Assembly: GCA_009694365.1 (NCBI GenBank)
Contig: SHVE01000003.1
Coordinates: forward strand, 85,882 to 149,881
Direction: 5' to 3'
Source: Thermoleophilia bacterium
Lineage (GTDB): Bacteria; Actinomycetota; Thermoleophilia; Miltoncostaeales; Miltoncostaeaceae
Length of the DNA: 64,000 nucleotides
Both the position numbers and the translations under genes were made by a program. The notes beneath the pieces were generated by a model, which saw nothing but the letters and a program-made list of their open reading frames with translations, had not been told where the DNA came from and ran no database searches. Each line of letters begins with the position of its first letter. Position 1 is the first letter of the stretch. Positions 55,789 through 63,447 of the stretch are shown here, in pieces.

Positions 55789-57116
55789 CCCCCCGCGCCA
55801 TTCACTTGGTGGGTGCGGGTGGCGCCGGCATGAGCGCAGTGGGGCTGCTGGCCCTTCGGTCGGGCTGGATTGTCACGGGTACCGATCGCGAGGAGGGTCC
55901 CGGCCTCGCGGCGCTTCGGGCCGCCGGCGCCGACGTACGCGCGGGGCACGGGGCCGACGCTCTTCCCGCTCATGTGGATGCCGTGTTCGTCTCGACCGCG
56001 ATCCCCGCCGACAACCCCGAACTCGTGGCGGCCCGTGAGCGCGGCCTGCCGACGCTCCACCGGTCCGACCTGCTCGCCGAGCTCATGCAGGGGTGGCGTG
56101 GTCTGGCGGTGGGTGGGGCCCACGGCAAGTCGACCACCACGGCCATGCTCGCACTTGCCCTAGGGGGTGCCACGGTGTGCGTGGGCGCCGAGGTACCGTG
56201 GGGCGAGGGTACCGGTGCGGCATGGGGTGACGGACCGTGGTTCTGCGCCGAGGCCGACGAGAGCGACCGATCGCTGCTCCGGCTTACCCCGGAGGCGGCG
56301 ATCCTCCTCAACATCGACCACGACCATCACTCTACGTACCGGTCGATTGACGAGGTGGAGGACGTGTTCCGTACGTTCGTGGGGGCGCTGCCATCCACGG
56401 GCGTGTTGGTGGTGGGGTCCGACGCACGGGCACGTGACGTGGCCCGGGCGGCCCCCTGTCCGGTGCGCGTGGTGGGTGACACCCCCGCTGCGTGGGGGTG
56501 GGTCGACGGCGATTGCCTCGTGCTCGCGACCGGACGCCGGGTCCCACTCCATCTCGCCGCGCCCGGGGCCCATAACCGTGAGAACGCCGCCTGCGCGATC
56601 GCCCTCGCCGAGTGGTGCGGCGTGGATGCTGCCGTGGCCGCCGCCCGGATCGCGCCGTTCGCGGGCGTCGCGCGACGGTTCGAGGAGATAGGAACCGTCG
56701 ACGGTGTGCGGGTGGTGGACGACTACGCACATCATCCCGCCGAGGTGGTGGCCACGCTCGCCGCCGCGCGCGAGGTACACGACGGCCGGGTCGTGGCCGT
56801 GTTCCAGCCCCATCTCGTCTCGCGCACTCGCGCTTTGGCGACGGAGTTCGGTGCGGCGCTGTCATCGGCCGATCTCGTGGTGGTCACCGATGTGTACGCG
56901 GCCCGTGAGGACCCTGAGCCCGGGGTGGATGGATTGCTGATCGTCTCTGCGGTGTCGGGGCCGGGCGAGGTGCTCTACGTGCCGCGTCTCGCCGACGTGC
57001 CGGCCGTACTCGTGCCCGACCTCCTGCCGGGTGATCTGGTGCTGACCATGGGTGCGGGCGACATCACCACTCTCGGCCCACGCCTGCTCGACGCCCTTGG
57101 CGCGGACGATGTCTGA
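55785..57116 (+). CDS. murC: UDP-MurNAc:L-alanine ligase MurC
   Basis: A 443-residue Mur ligase adding the first stem residue. The Rossmann-like N-domain is HLVGAGGAGMSAVGLLALRS; STAIPADNPELVAARERGLP follows; the ATP loop is LAVGGAHGKSTTTAMLALAL; AEADESDRSLLRLTPEAAIL, NIDHDHHSTY and VVDDYAHHPAEVVATLAAAR are specific. It is slightly short in the central domain but complete. ATG 55785 overlaps the murG stop; murB begins inside its 3' end. Confidence 0.94.
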   Translation: MTPRAIHLVGAGGAGMSAVGLLALRSGWIVTGTDREEGPGLAALRAAGADVRAGHGADALPAHVDAVFVSTAIPADNPELVAARERGLPTLHRSDLLAELMQGWRGLAVGGAHGKSTTTAMLALALGGATVCVGAEVPWGEGTGAAWGDGPWFCAEADESDRSLLRLTPEAAILLNIDHDHHSTYRSIDEVEDVFRTFVGALPSTGVLVVGSDARARDVARAAPCPVRVVGDTPAAWGWVDGDCLVLATGRRVPLHLAAPGAHNRENAACAIALAEWCGVDAAVAAARIAPFAGVARRFEEIGTVDGVRVVDDYAHHPAEVVATLAAAREVHDGRVVAVFQPHLVSRTRALATEFGAALSSADLVVVTDVYAAREDPEPGVDGLLIVSAVSGPGEVLYVPRLADVPAVLVPDLLPGDLVLTMGAGDITTLGPRLLDALGADDV

Positions 57117-58023
57117 GGCCCAGGGTCTCATCCGCGAGAACGTTCCGCTCGCCCCCTTCACCACGATCAAGGTGGGTGGCGCTGCCGATGTACTGGCCAC
57201 CTGCACGTCATTCGCTGCGGTCACCACCGCGCTTCGCGTTGCGGCGGATCGCGATCTGCCGGTGGCGGTCATCGGGCGGGGGTCGAATCTCATCGTGGAT
57301 GACGCGGGGTTCCGGGGGCTCGTCATCCGCCTCACCGGTCGGCTGTCGTCCATCTCAGTATGGGGTGAACGGACGTTGTGGTGTGGGGGAGGGGCTTCGC
57401 TCCCGCGGGCGGTGCAACGCGCCGCCGCCGCAGGCCTCACCGGCCTGGAGTTCGGAGCCAGCATCCCCGGGACGGCGGGGGGTGCAGTGGCGATGAACGC
57501 TGGCGCCTACTCGTCGGACCTCTCCCACGTGCTCGACTGGGCCGTGGTGTGCGATGCCGATGGGTGCCGACGGGTGGGTCGCGACGATCTGGCGATGGGG
57601 TACCGCACGACGTCCGTGACGGGCAATCAGGTGGTGGCCGCTCTGGGGTTCCGTCTCGCGCCCGGTGATCCTGTGGTGATACGGGAAACCCTCGACGGGT
57701 ACCGGTCTCACCGCCGGATGACTCAGCCGCAGGGCGTGCGCACATTCGGAAGCGTGTTCACCAACCCGCCGGGCGAGTCGTCGGGTCGCCTCATCGAGGC
57801 CACGGGCCTCAAGGGCCACGCCATCGGTGGTGCCCGGGTGTCCCCGGTGCACGCCAACTTCATCGAGGCCGTGGCGGGATGCACGGCCGCGGATGTCGTC
57901 GCGGTGATGGACGAGTGTCGCGCGCGCGTTCGCGCGGCCGGTGGGCCGGTACTAAATCCCGAAGTTCGGTACCTGCACGCCGGGTGGGGCATCGGCACCC
58001 CACCCCTCGCGGAGGTCGTCTAG
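57109..58023 (+). CDS. murB: UDP-N-acetylenolpyruvoylglucosamine reductase MurB
   Basis: A 304-residue FAD enzyme forming UDP-MurNAc. FAD-site motifs are FTTIKVGGAADVLATC, VAVIGRGSNLIVDDAGFRGL and GASIPGTAGGAVAMNAGAYS. The catalytic region is GSVFTNPPGESSGRLIEATG, and HANFIEAVAGCTAADV is near the end. The short form without the extra Tyr loop matches type II MurB. ATG 57109 overlaps murC by 8 nt. Confidence 0.93.
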   Translation: MSEAQGLIRENVPLAPFTTIKVGGAADVLATCTSFAAVTTALRVAADRDLPVAVIGRGSNLIVDDAGFRGLVIRLTGRLSSISVWGERTLWCGGGASLPRAVQRAAAAGLTGLEFGASIPGTAGGAVAMNAGAYSSDLSHVLDWAVVCDADGCRRVGRDDLAMGYRTTSVTGNQVVAALGFRLAPGDPVVIRETLDGYRSHRRMTQPQGVRTFGSVFTNPPGESSGRLIEATGLKGHAIGGARVSPVHANFIEAVAGCTAADVVAVMDECRARVRAAGGPVLNPEVRYLHAGWGIGTPPLAEVV

Positions 58024-58991
58024 CCATTCCCGTCGACCCGGATCGACCGTCGCGTTCGACGCGATCACGTCCCGCGGGTGCGTCATCGCGTGGCGGCCGG
58101 AAGCGGAGTGGCGGCGCGCGCGGTAGCGGCCCTCGGCTCAACCTGTCGTCGGTGGCCGCCAACCGCTGGGTGAGACGGATCGCCTACTGGGGGGTGGTGT
58201 CCGTCGCGGTCGTGCTGCTCTCGCTGTGGGTGGTGAGCGGCCCCGTGCTCGGTATCTCTCATGTCACCGTTACCGGCTACACCGGGGCGGAAACGGCTCG
58301 GGTGCAGGCGACCGCCGAGTTGGTGGCGGGCACGGGCACCATGGTGCGCGTACCGACCGGCGACATGCGCAGGGCGCTCACGAGGTTCCCCGGGGTTCTC
58401 GACACGGCAATCGAACGTGACTGGCCCCGGTCGATCACCGTTCGGGTCGTGATGGGGGATCCCGTGGCTGTGCTGGCGGTGAATGCGGGCGGACGGTACC
58501 TGTTGTCCCCCTCCGGGCAGGTGATGGGTGCGGCGGGAACCACGGGCGGTCTTCCGGTCCTCCGGGTGGCGGCTCTGCCCGCGAACGGGGTGCTCACCGA
58601 TCCGACGCAGCGCGGCGCCCTGCTCTTTATTGGCTGGCTGCCTCCGGAGATCGCCGGTCGCCTCCGCAACCTCCATGCTGAGGGCGGAGGTCTCAAGGGC
58701 ACACTCTACAACGGCCTCGAATTACGCATCGGGGCACCCACCGGGTTGGCACAGAAGGCCCAAGCGCTGGTTGCGGTGCTCTCTCAGGCGGATCCCACCG
58801 CGCTCACTGCCGCTGCGTACCTCGACATCTCACGTCCCCGCTGGCCGATGCTCGGGTCACGCATCATCACCATCATCCCGGTCGATGGCGGCACCACGAC
58901 CGATGGGACGGCAACCGACGGATCGTCAGATGGGGGAGATGACCACACCGGAACCACTGGTGACACCGGGGTGACCGACGCCACCGGGTAA
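57984..58991 (+). CDS. ftsQ: Cell division protein FtsQ (POTRA domain)
   Basis: A bitopic division protein of about 335 residues. A Ser/Arg/Gly-rich cytoplasmic tail precedes one helix (AYWGVVSVAVVLLSLWVVSG), a POTRA domain (ISHVTVTGYTGAETARVQAT ... VLDTAIERDWPRSITVRVV) and an FtsQ-type beta domain (LLSPSGQVMGAAG, LPVLRVAALP), with a Thr/Gly/Asp-rich end. It recruits FtsW-FtsI with FtsL. The start is uncertain: GTG 57984 overlaps murB, whereas GTG 58152 or 58170 would leave almost no cytoplasmic tail. Place before ftsZ supports the call. Confidence 0.87.
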   Translation: MGHRHPTPRGGRLAIPVDPDRPSRSTRSRPAGASSRGGRKRSGGARGSGPRLNLSSVAANRWVRRIAYWGVVSVAVVLLSLWVVSGPVLGISHVTVTGYTGAETARVQATAELVAGTGTMVRVPTGDMRRALTRFPGVLDTAIERDWPRSITVRVVMGDPVAVLAVNAGGRYLLSPSGQVMGAAGTTGGLPVLRVAALPANGVLTDPTQRGALLFIGWLPPEIAGRLRNLHAEGGGLKGTLYNGLELRIGAPTGLAQKAQALVAVLSQADPTALTAAAYLDISRPRWPMLGSRIITIIPVDGGTTTDGTATDGSSDGGDDHTGTTGDTGVTDATG

Positions 58992-59147
58992 AGCATGAAC
59001 CCCGACGTGAGGGTTGGGGCGGGATCAGGCCAATCCCTCAACCTGCAGTTGACCCCACTCCGGGGGAGGACTACGGTCGCGATGGACGAAACGTCACCCA
59101 ACGGGGCCCAACCGTGCCCGCGTCGGCCCCCGGGGAGGATCGGGATC

Positions 59148-60239
59148 GTGGAGAGCAGCAACTACTTGGCTGTCATCAAGGTCGTCGGAGTTGGCGGCGC
59201 CGGATCGAACGCGGTCAACCGCATGATCGACGCCGGAGTACGCGGCGTGGAGTTCATCGCCGTCAATACCGATGCGCAGGCACTCACCGGCTGTGACGCC
59301 GACGTGAAGATCCACATCGGAGGCACGATCACCCGTGGCCTCGGTGCTGGGGCCGATCCCCGCATCGGGCGCGAGGCCGGCGAAGAGAGCCGCGAGGAGC
59401 TCAAGGAGGCCATGCGCGGCGCCGACATGGTGTTCGTCACCGCCGGGGAGGGCGGTGGCACCGGTACCGGTGCTGCTCCCATCATCGCGCAGATTGCCCG
59501 TGAACAGGGGGCGCTCACCGTGGGCGTCGTTACCAAGCCGTTCGCGTTCGAGGGCCGCCAGCGTGCCAAGCGTGCGGACGACGGCATCGATGCGCTCCGC
59601 CAGCAGGTGGACTCGGTCATCATCATCCCGAACGATCGCCTACTCGAGATCGTGGAGCGCAACACCCCAATCACCGAGGCGTTCAACATGGCGGATGACG
59701 TTCTCCGCCAAGGTGTGCAGGGCATCACCGACCTCATCACGGTGCCCGGTCTCATCAACCTCGACTTCGCCGACGTGCGCACGGTCATGGCGGGTGCGGG
59801 TTCGTCGCTCATGGGCATCGGCATCGCCACGGGTGAACACCGCGCATCCGAGGCCGCCCGGGCCGCCACGTCCTCCCCGCTCCTCGAGACGACCATGAAG
59901 GGCGCCACGGGGGTCATTCTCTCCATCGCCGGTACCAAGGATCTGGGGCTGTTCGAAGTGGACGAGGCCGCGAGCATCGTGCGTGAGGCGGCCGATCCCG
60001 ACTGCAACGTCATCTTCGGCACCGTCGTGGACGAATCGCTCGGCGACAGCGTCCGCGTCACGGTTATCGCGACCGGCTTCGACGACGGCCACCGCGCATC
60101 CGCCCAGGCCCGTCGGGTCGAACGCGAGCGCCCGGCATTCGGCCGCGATCGCGCTGGCGAGCGCCCGCGGTCATCGGACCGTCCGTCATTCGACACCGGC
60201 CACGATCTACTGGACGTGCCCGCCTTCTTGAAGGACTAA
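59148..60239 (+). CDS. ftsZ: Cell division GTPase FtsZ
   Basis: A 363-residue tubulin homologue forming the Z-ring. It has the N-terminal [20 protein letters not shown], the GTP signature [20 protein letters not shown], the T7 loop segment [20 protein letters not shown] and the conserved C-terminal peptide [10 protein letters not shown], which binds partner proteins. A short Arg-rich linker precedes that peptide. GTG 59148 is chosen because GGGGAGG (59132-59138) lies 9 nt upstream; the longer reading from 58995 is non-conserved. No ftsA is present, as usual in actinobacteria. Confidence 0.96.
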   Translation: MESSNYLAVIKVVGVGGAGSNAVNRMIDAGVRGVEFIAVNTDAQALTGCDADVKIHIGGTITRGLGAGADPRIGREAGEESREELKEAMRGADMVFVTAGEGGGTGTGAAPIIAQIAREQGALTVGVVTKPFAFEGRQRAKRADDGIDALRQQVDSVIIIPNDRLLEIVERNTPITEAFNMADDVLRQGVQGITDLITVPGLINLDFADVRTVMAGAGSSLMGIGIATGEHRASEAARAATSSPLLETTMKGATGVILSIAGTKDLGLFEVDEAASIVREAADPDCNVIFGTVVDESLGDSVRVTVIATGFDDGHRASAQARRVERERPAFGRDRAGERPRSSDRPSFDTGHDLLDVPAFLKD

Positions 60240-60253
60240 CTCCCTCCGTAGAC

Positions 60254-60451
60254 GTGACACGAGCCAACGGAGATGCAATAGGACCCGGCGACTTCGTGCT
60301 GCTGGACGAGCGCGGTGAGGTAATCCCACCAGACGACACGCTTAGGGTTCCGGCAAAGGTGCTGGCGCAGATGGTGGCGAGTGGACCAACGAGTGGCTGC
60401 CGAGAGGCGCTTATTCACGACAGCGATGACAAGAGTCCCCCCGGGTCCTGA
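60254..60451 (+). CDS. Possible small acidic protein after ftsZ
   Basis: A 65-codon ORF from GTG 60254. The peptide reads like a real protein in its middle (GPGDFVLLDERGEVIPPDDT, then LRVPAKVLAQMVASG), but GC-ending codons are only about two thirds, below the genes around it, and no ribosome-binding site precedes the GTG. It could be a horizontally acquired or decaying gene. No family is recognised. Confidence 0.3.
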   Translation: MTRANGDAIGPGDFVLLDERGEVIPPDDTLRVPAKVLAQMVASGPTSGCREALIHDSDDKSPPGS

Positions 60452-60560
60452 TTCCCCTGAAACGAACACACAATTTGTTTGCGTGTGGTCCGTAGTCAGT
60501 TCGCAGACAGGGTCAGGCGATCGATCATTCGATGCGGTTCCGGGACAGGGTGTTGGTGCG

Positions 60561-60785
60561 CTATTCGTAGATCTGCCACACGGGCCGCCGAGTTTTTCCC
60601 TTCGTGACCAACTCGTACTGCCGACGGACAGACTGGACGCTATGCGACTCGGTGTGGCCCCCGATGATCACGCTCGTGCTCAATACGATTCCGCGTGTCC
60701 GTATGAAGATCGGGACGTGTGGGCACCCACGGAGTGAGAGAGGGGGCGGCCCATGGCGCTGCGATGGACGTTCACCCCCTTCCAT
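60561..60785 (-). CDS. Possible small basic protein, minus strand
   Basis: A 74-codon ORF from ATG 60785. The last 50 residues look protein-like (PIFIRTRGIVLSTSVIIGGH ... RRQYELVTKGKTRRPVWQIY) with about three quarters GC-ending codons, but there is no ribosome-binding site and no recognisable family. It might be the tail of an inactivated gene. It is divergent from gcvT. Confidence 0.28.
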   Translation of the reverse strand: MEGGERPSQRHGPPPLSLRGCPHVPIFIRTRGIVLSTSVIIGGHTESHSVQSVRRQYELVTKGKTRRPVWQIYE

Positions 60786-60822
60786 CCGGAATAGGCGCGT
60801 GTGGCCGTACACATCTGTAATG

Positions 60823-60868
60823 CAGGTAACCGACCTGTGAACCCCGGTGACACACCGTGGTTCACAGG
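60823..60868 (+). promoter_or_regulatory. Alternative hairpins upstream of gcvT
   Basis: CCTGTGAACC (60834-60843) pairs with GGTTCACAGG (60859-60868), enclosing a further 5-bp stem CGGTG-ACA-CACCG: a 35-nt hairpin with one mismatch. An upstream CAGGT (60823-60827) can instead pair with ACCTG (60833-60837), which uses the first bases of the large stem. The two folds exclude each other. It ends 73 nt before the gcvT ATG. It could be an attenuator, terminator or operator palindrome; no T-tract follows. Confidence 0.45.
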
Positions 60869-60941
60869 CTGCGCAGGGGTCGGCGAGAACCCGGGCCGCT
60901 CGGCCTGCCTCCCTCCCGGGACGGCGCGGTAGGGTGGTCGG

Positions 60942-62045
60942 ATGACGGACCTCCGGCGTACCACTTTGTACGACAAGCACGTGGCGGCGAGCGCGAAGAT
61001 CGTTCCGTTCGCGGGATGGGAGATGCCGGTGGAGTATGCGGGGGTACGCACTGAGCATCTGGGGGTGCGCTCCACCTGCGGTCTCTTCGATGTGTCCCAC
61101 ATGGGGCAGATCGAGGTGACCGGACCGGCGGCTCGCGAGTTCCTGCAGGCCACGCTCACCAACGACATCACGCGCCTCGGTCCCGGACAGGCGCAGTACA
61201 CGCTGCTGCCCGACGACGACGGCGGGGTCATTGACGACCTGCTGGTCTACGCCCTCCGCGATCGATTCCTGCTCGTGGTCAACGCGTCCAACATCGCGCC
61301 GTGCTGGGAGAGGCTCGAGGGCCTCGCCCCCGTGGGCGTCGACGTGCTGGACCGTTCCCCGCAGGTCGCAATGCTCGCCCTGCAAGGCCCACGATGGGCC
61401 CGCGCGCTCACGCCTATCTCCTCGCCCGAGCCGTTTTCGCTGCCCTACATGGAGGCCACCGTGGCCGGTATAGCCGGTGTGCCGTGCCTCGTCGCCCGTA
61501 CCGGATACACGGGGGAGCCGGGCGTCGAGATCATGTGCGACGCGGACCTCGCTCCTCAGATCTGGGACGCGCTCATGGGTGTGTCCAACCCACCGATGCC
61601 TGCGGGGCTCGCCGCCCGCGACACCCTGCGACTGGAGATGGGCTATCCGCTGTACGGACACGAGCTGGGACGCGATCGCAGCCCCATCTCCGCGGGCCTG
61701 AAGTGGGCGTGCGATCTCACGCGTGGTGGGTTCCCCGGCGCGAAGCGCATGCTGCGCGAGGCCCAGGAGGGCACGCCTGATCGGCTCGTGGGCATCGTTC
61801 TCACCGAGAAGGGAATCCCGCGCGGAGGATGTGCGGTGATGGTGGGAGAACGGCAGGTGGGCACGGTGACCAGCGGGACGTTGTCACCGTCGCTGGGCAT
61901 CGGCGCCGCGCTCGCGTACGTTTCCTCCGATTACGCGCACGTGGGGACCACGCTCTCCATCGATGTACGCGGCAAGGAAAAGGCGGCCGAGGTCATCTCG
62001 TTGCCGCTGGTCGATTCTTCACCCAGGAAGGAACATCACACGTGA
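60942..62045 (+). CDS. gcvT: Glycine cleavage system T protein (aminomethyltransferase)
   Basis: A 367-residue folate-dependent enzyme that takes the methylene group from the aminomethyl-lipoyl H protein. Landmarks are TTLYDKHVAASAKIVPFAGW, GLFDVSHMGQIEVTGP, LTNDITRLGPGQAQYTLLPD, ARTGYTGEPGVEIM and DTLRLEMGYPLYGHEL. ATG 60942 is used. GTG of gcvH overlaps its stop, so T and H proteins are made together; gcvP is not in the window. Confidence 0.95.
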   Translation: MTDLRRTTLYDKHVAASAKIVPFAGWEMPVEYAGVRTEHLGVRSTCGLFDVSHMGQIEVTGPAAREFLQATLTNDITRLGPGQAQYTLLPDDDGGVIDDLLVYALRDRFLLVVNASNIAPCWERLEGLAPVGVDVLDRSPQVAMLALQGPRWARALTPISSPEPFSLPYMEATVAGIAGVPCLVARTGYTGEPGVEIMCDADLAPQIWDALMGVSNPPMPAGLAARDTLRLEMGYPLYGHELGRDRSPISAGLKWACDLTRGGFPGAKRMLREAQEGTPDRLVGIVLTEKGIPRGGCAVMVGERQVGTVTSGTLSPSLGIGAALAYVSSDYAHVGTTLSIDVRGKEKAAEVISLPLVDSSPRKEHHT

Positions 62046-62449
62046 GCGACGCGAGGTATCCCGGCGACCTCCGGTACCACCCCGAGCACGATTGGGTGCG
62101 TGTGATGGGCGATGACGCCACCTTTGGTGTGACTTGGTTTGCGCAGGACGCCCTCGGTGATGTCGTCTACTACGACCCACCGGCTGTGGGACAGACCGTT
62201 ATCGCCGGCTTTACGTACGGCGAGTTGGAATCGACGAAGGCGGTCTCCGACATCATCGCGCCGGCCACCGGCGAGGTCATCGCGGTCAACGACGCGGTAA
62301 GCGACGCGCCCGAGCTCGTCAACTCCGACCCCTATGGCGAGGGCTGGCTCATCACGGTACGGCTGTCCGATCCCGCGCAGATCGACGCTCTCATGGACGG
62401 GCCAGCCTACCGCGCGTATCTCGCGGGCATCGTGGGACAGAGCGCGTAG
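62042..62449 (+). CDS. gcvH: Glycine cleavage system H protein
   Basis: A 135-residue lipoyl carrier protein shuttling the aminomethyl group among the P, T and L proteins. It has YHPEHDWVRVMGDDATFGVT, the lipoylated lysine in TYGELESTKAVSDIIAPATG, and DPYGEGWLITVRLSDPAQID near the end. Gly/Phe positions of the half-barrel are normal. GTG 62042 overlaps the gcvT stop; the yqeY-like gene begins at the base after its stop. Confidence 0.95.
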   Translation: MSDARYPGDLRYHPEHDWVRVMGDDATFGVTWFAQDALGDVVYYDPPAVGQTVIAGFTYGELESTKAVSDIIAPATGEVIAVNDAVSDAPELVNSDPYGEGWLITVRLSDPAQIDALMDGPAYRAYLAGIVGQSA

Positions 62450-62896
62450 ATGGGCATTCAGGATCGCCTGAGCGAGGATAGGACGGCCGCCATGAGGGCG
62501 AGGGACAAGGAGACCCTCAGTGTCGTGCGCCGTGTCATCGCCGGTATGACGAACGCGCGCATCGAGAAGCGTGCGGACCTCGACGAGCAGGACGAGATCA
62601 AGGTGCTGCGTGGGATCGCCAAGCAGCACAAGGAGAGCATCGAGCAGTTCCGAGCAGGTCACCGCGAAGACTTGGCCACCAAGGAAGAAGTCGAGCTTCA
62701 GATCCTGTCGGCCTACCTTCCTGCCGAAATGGACACGGCGCAGTTGGATGCGCTCGTGGACGCGGCGATCGCCGAGATCGGTGCCACGTCCATGAAGGAC
62801 ATGGGCGGTGTCATCAAAATCGTTATGGCGAAGGCGCAGGGGCAGGCCGAGGGTGGGGCCGTCAGCGCGCTGGTGAAGGGGCGTTTGAGGGGCTAG
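62450..62896 (+). CDS. GatB/YqeY domain-containing protein
   Basis: A 148-residue YqeY-type protein, similar to the C-terminal tRNA-binding helical domain of the amidotransferase subunit GatB. It starts MGIQDRLSEDRTAAMRARDK, then LSVVRRVIAGMTNARIEKR, VELQILSAYLPAEMDTAQLD and KDMGGVIKIVMAKAQGQAEG, all family-typical. The physiological role is unclear; tRNA binding is suspected. It follows gcvH with no gap. Confidence 0.9.
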   Translation: MGIQDRLSEDRTAAMRARDKETLSVVRRVIAGMTNARIEKRADLDEQDEIKVLRGIAKQHKESIEQFRAGHREDLATKEEVELQILSAYLPAEMDTAQLDALVDAAIAEIGATSMKDMGGVIKIVMAKAQGQAEGGAVSALVKGRLRG

Positions 62897-62908
62897 GCGC
62901 CGCTGGCA

Positions 62909-62925
62909 CCCCGGAACACCCGGGG
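62909..62925 (+). terminator. Short GC hairpin after the YqeY gene
   Basis: CCCCGG-AACAC-CCGGGG forms a perfect 6-bp stem 13 nt after the stop codon. There is no T-tract. It probably ends the gcvT-gcvH-yqeY transcript. Confidence 0.5.
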
Positions 62926-63041
62926 GCACGAACCCGCAGGAAGTGGCAACACGAGTGGCAACACTTGCCGGGGGGCCACCGCCCGGGCCTCGGGGAGCAG
63001 GCTCGGCCCCCCGTAATGCACCAGCACTAGATGTGATGCGT

Positions 63042-63064
63042 GGGGGCCATAACCCGTGGCCCCC
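63042..63064. terminator. GC-rich hairpin
   Basis: GGGGGCCA-TAACCCG-TGGCCCCC is a perfect 8-bp stem with a 7-nt loop. It could be a bidirectional terminator or part of an element end. No T-run follows. Confidence 0.45.
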
Positions 63065-63296
63065 CTTAGAGGGGGCGGGGTTCTGGCCCTGCTGCGGCTC
63101 GTCACATTTCACCCCGGCTTTTGAGGAGCGGGTGAGAGAGAGTGTTCGACTGCACCACTACCCCTAACCTCTCGATCCATGCGGGAAACAGTCGTGCACG
63201 GCGGCTGCACTTCTGGTGCACTACTGCACGACTTCGGCGGCGTAAGGGGCAGGGCTAGGCGAGTCGCACGCGGCTGGAGGCTTGTAGACTTCCGTC

Positions 63297-63422
63297 ATGG
63301 CGGAGCAGGAAGCCAAGACGTGCGAGGCGTGCGGGCGGCAGTGGATCCCAGCGAAGCGCCACCAGGCGGCGTATCGCAAGACCTGCTCGCCAGCTGTATG
63401 CGGGCGCTCCAATCGGCAGTGA
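63297..63422 (+). CDS. Zinc-finger microprotein (41 residues)
   Basis: A short ORF, ATG 63297 to TGA 63420-63422. The product has CEACGRQW near residue 9 and a second cysteine pair CSPAVC near residue 31, with a basic stretch between (AKRHQAAYRKT). This CxxC plus CxxxxC layout is common in small phage- and element-encoded zinc fingers. A GTG overlaps its stop and continues in another frame with CGTC, so the region is compactly coded or frameshifted. It lies directly upstream of the recombinase fragment. Confidence 0.5.
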   Translation: MAEQEAKTCEACGRQWIPAKRHQAAYRKTCSPAVCGRSNRQ

Positions 63423-63447
63423 AGTCGAAGCCTCGTCCACCCAAGAC

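Larger units (their letters stand above)
60240..60941. other. Low-content region between ftsZ and gcvT
   Basis: This 702-bp region is less GC-rich than its surroundings and holds no confident gene. Two short ORFs are listed separately (60254-60451 plus, 60561-60785 minus). A structured element lies just before gcvT (60823-60868). No glycine riboswitch core, tRNA or RNase P signature was recognised. Confidence 0.5.
62897..63296. other. Region between core genes and a degenerate integrative element
   Basis: No gene is seen. The sequence holds two GC hairpins (62909-62925 and 63042-63064) and a direct repeat GTGGCAACAC at 62943-62952 and 62955-62964 (12-nt step). Open readings through it are Gly/Pro/Arg-rich and not protein-like. 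It may contain an attachment-site relic given the recombinase fragment downstream. Confidence 0.4.

Noticed and set aside
60780..60941. Glycine riboswitch upstream of gcvT
   Set aside because: I could not find the conserved glycine aptamer core; only alternative hairpins are visible.
60561..61661. 366-codon minus-strand ORF across gcvT
   Set aside because: Most of it is antisense to gcvT; only the last 74 codons outside gcvT are kept as a weak candidate.
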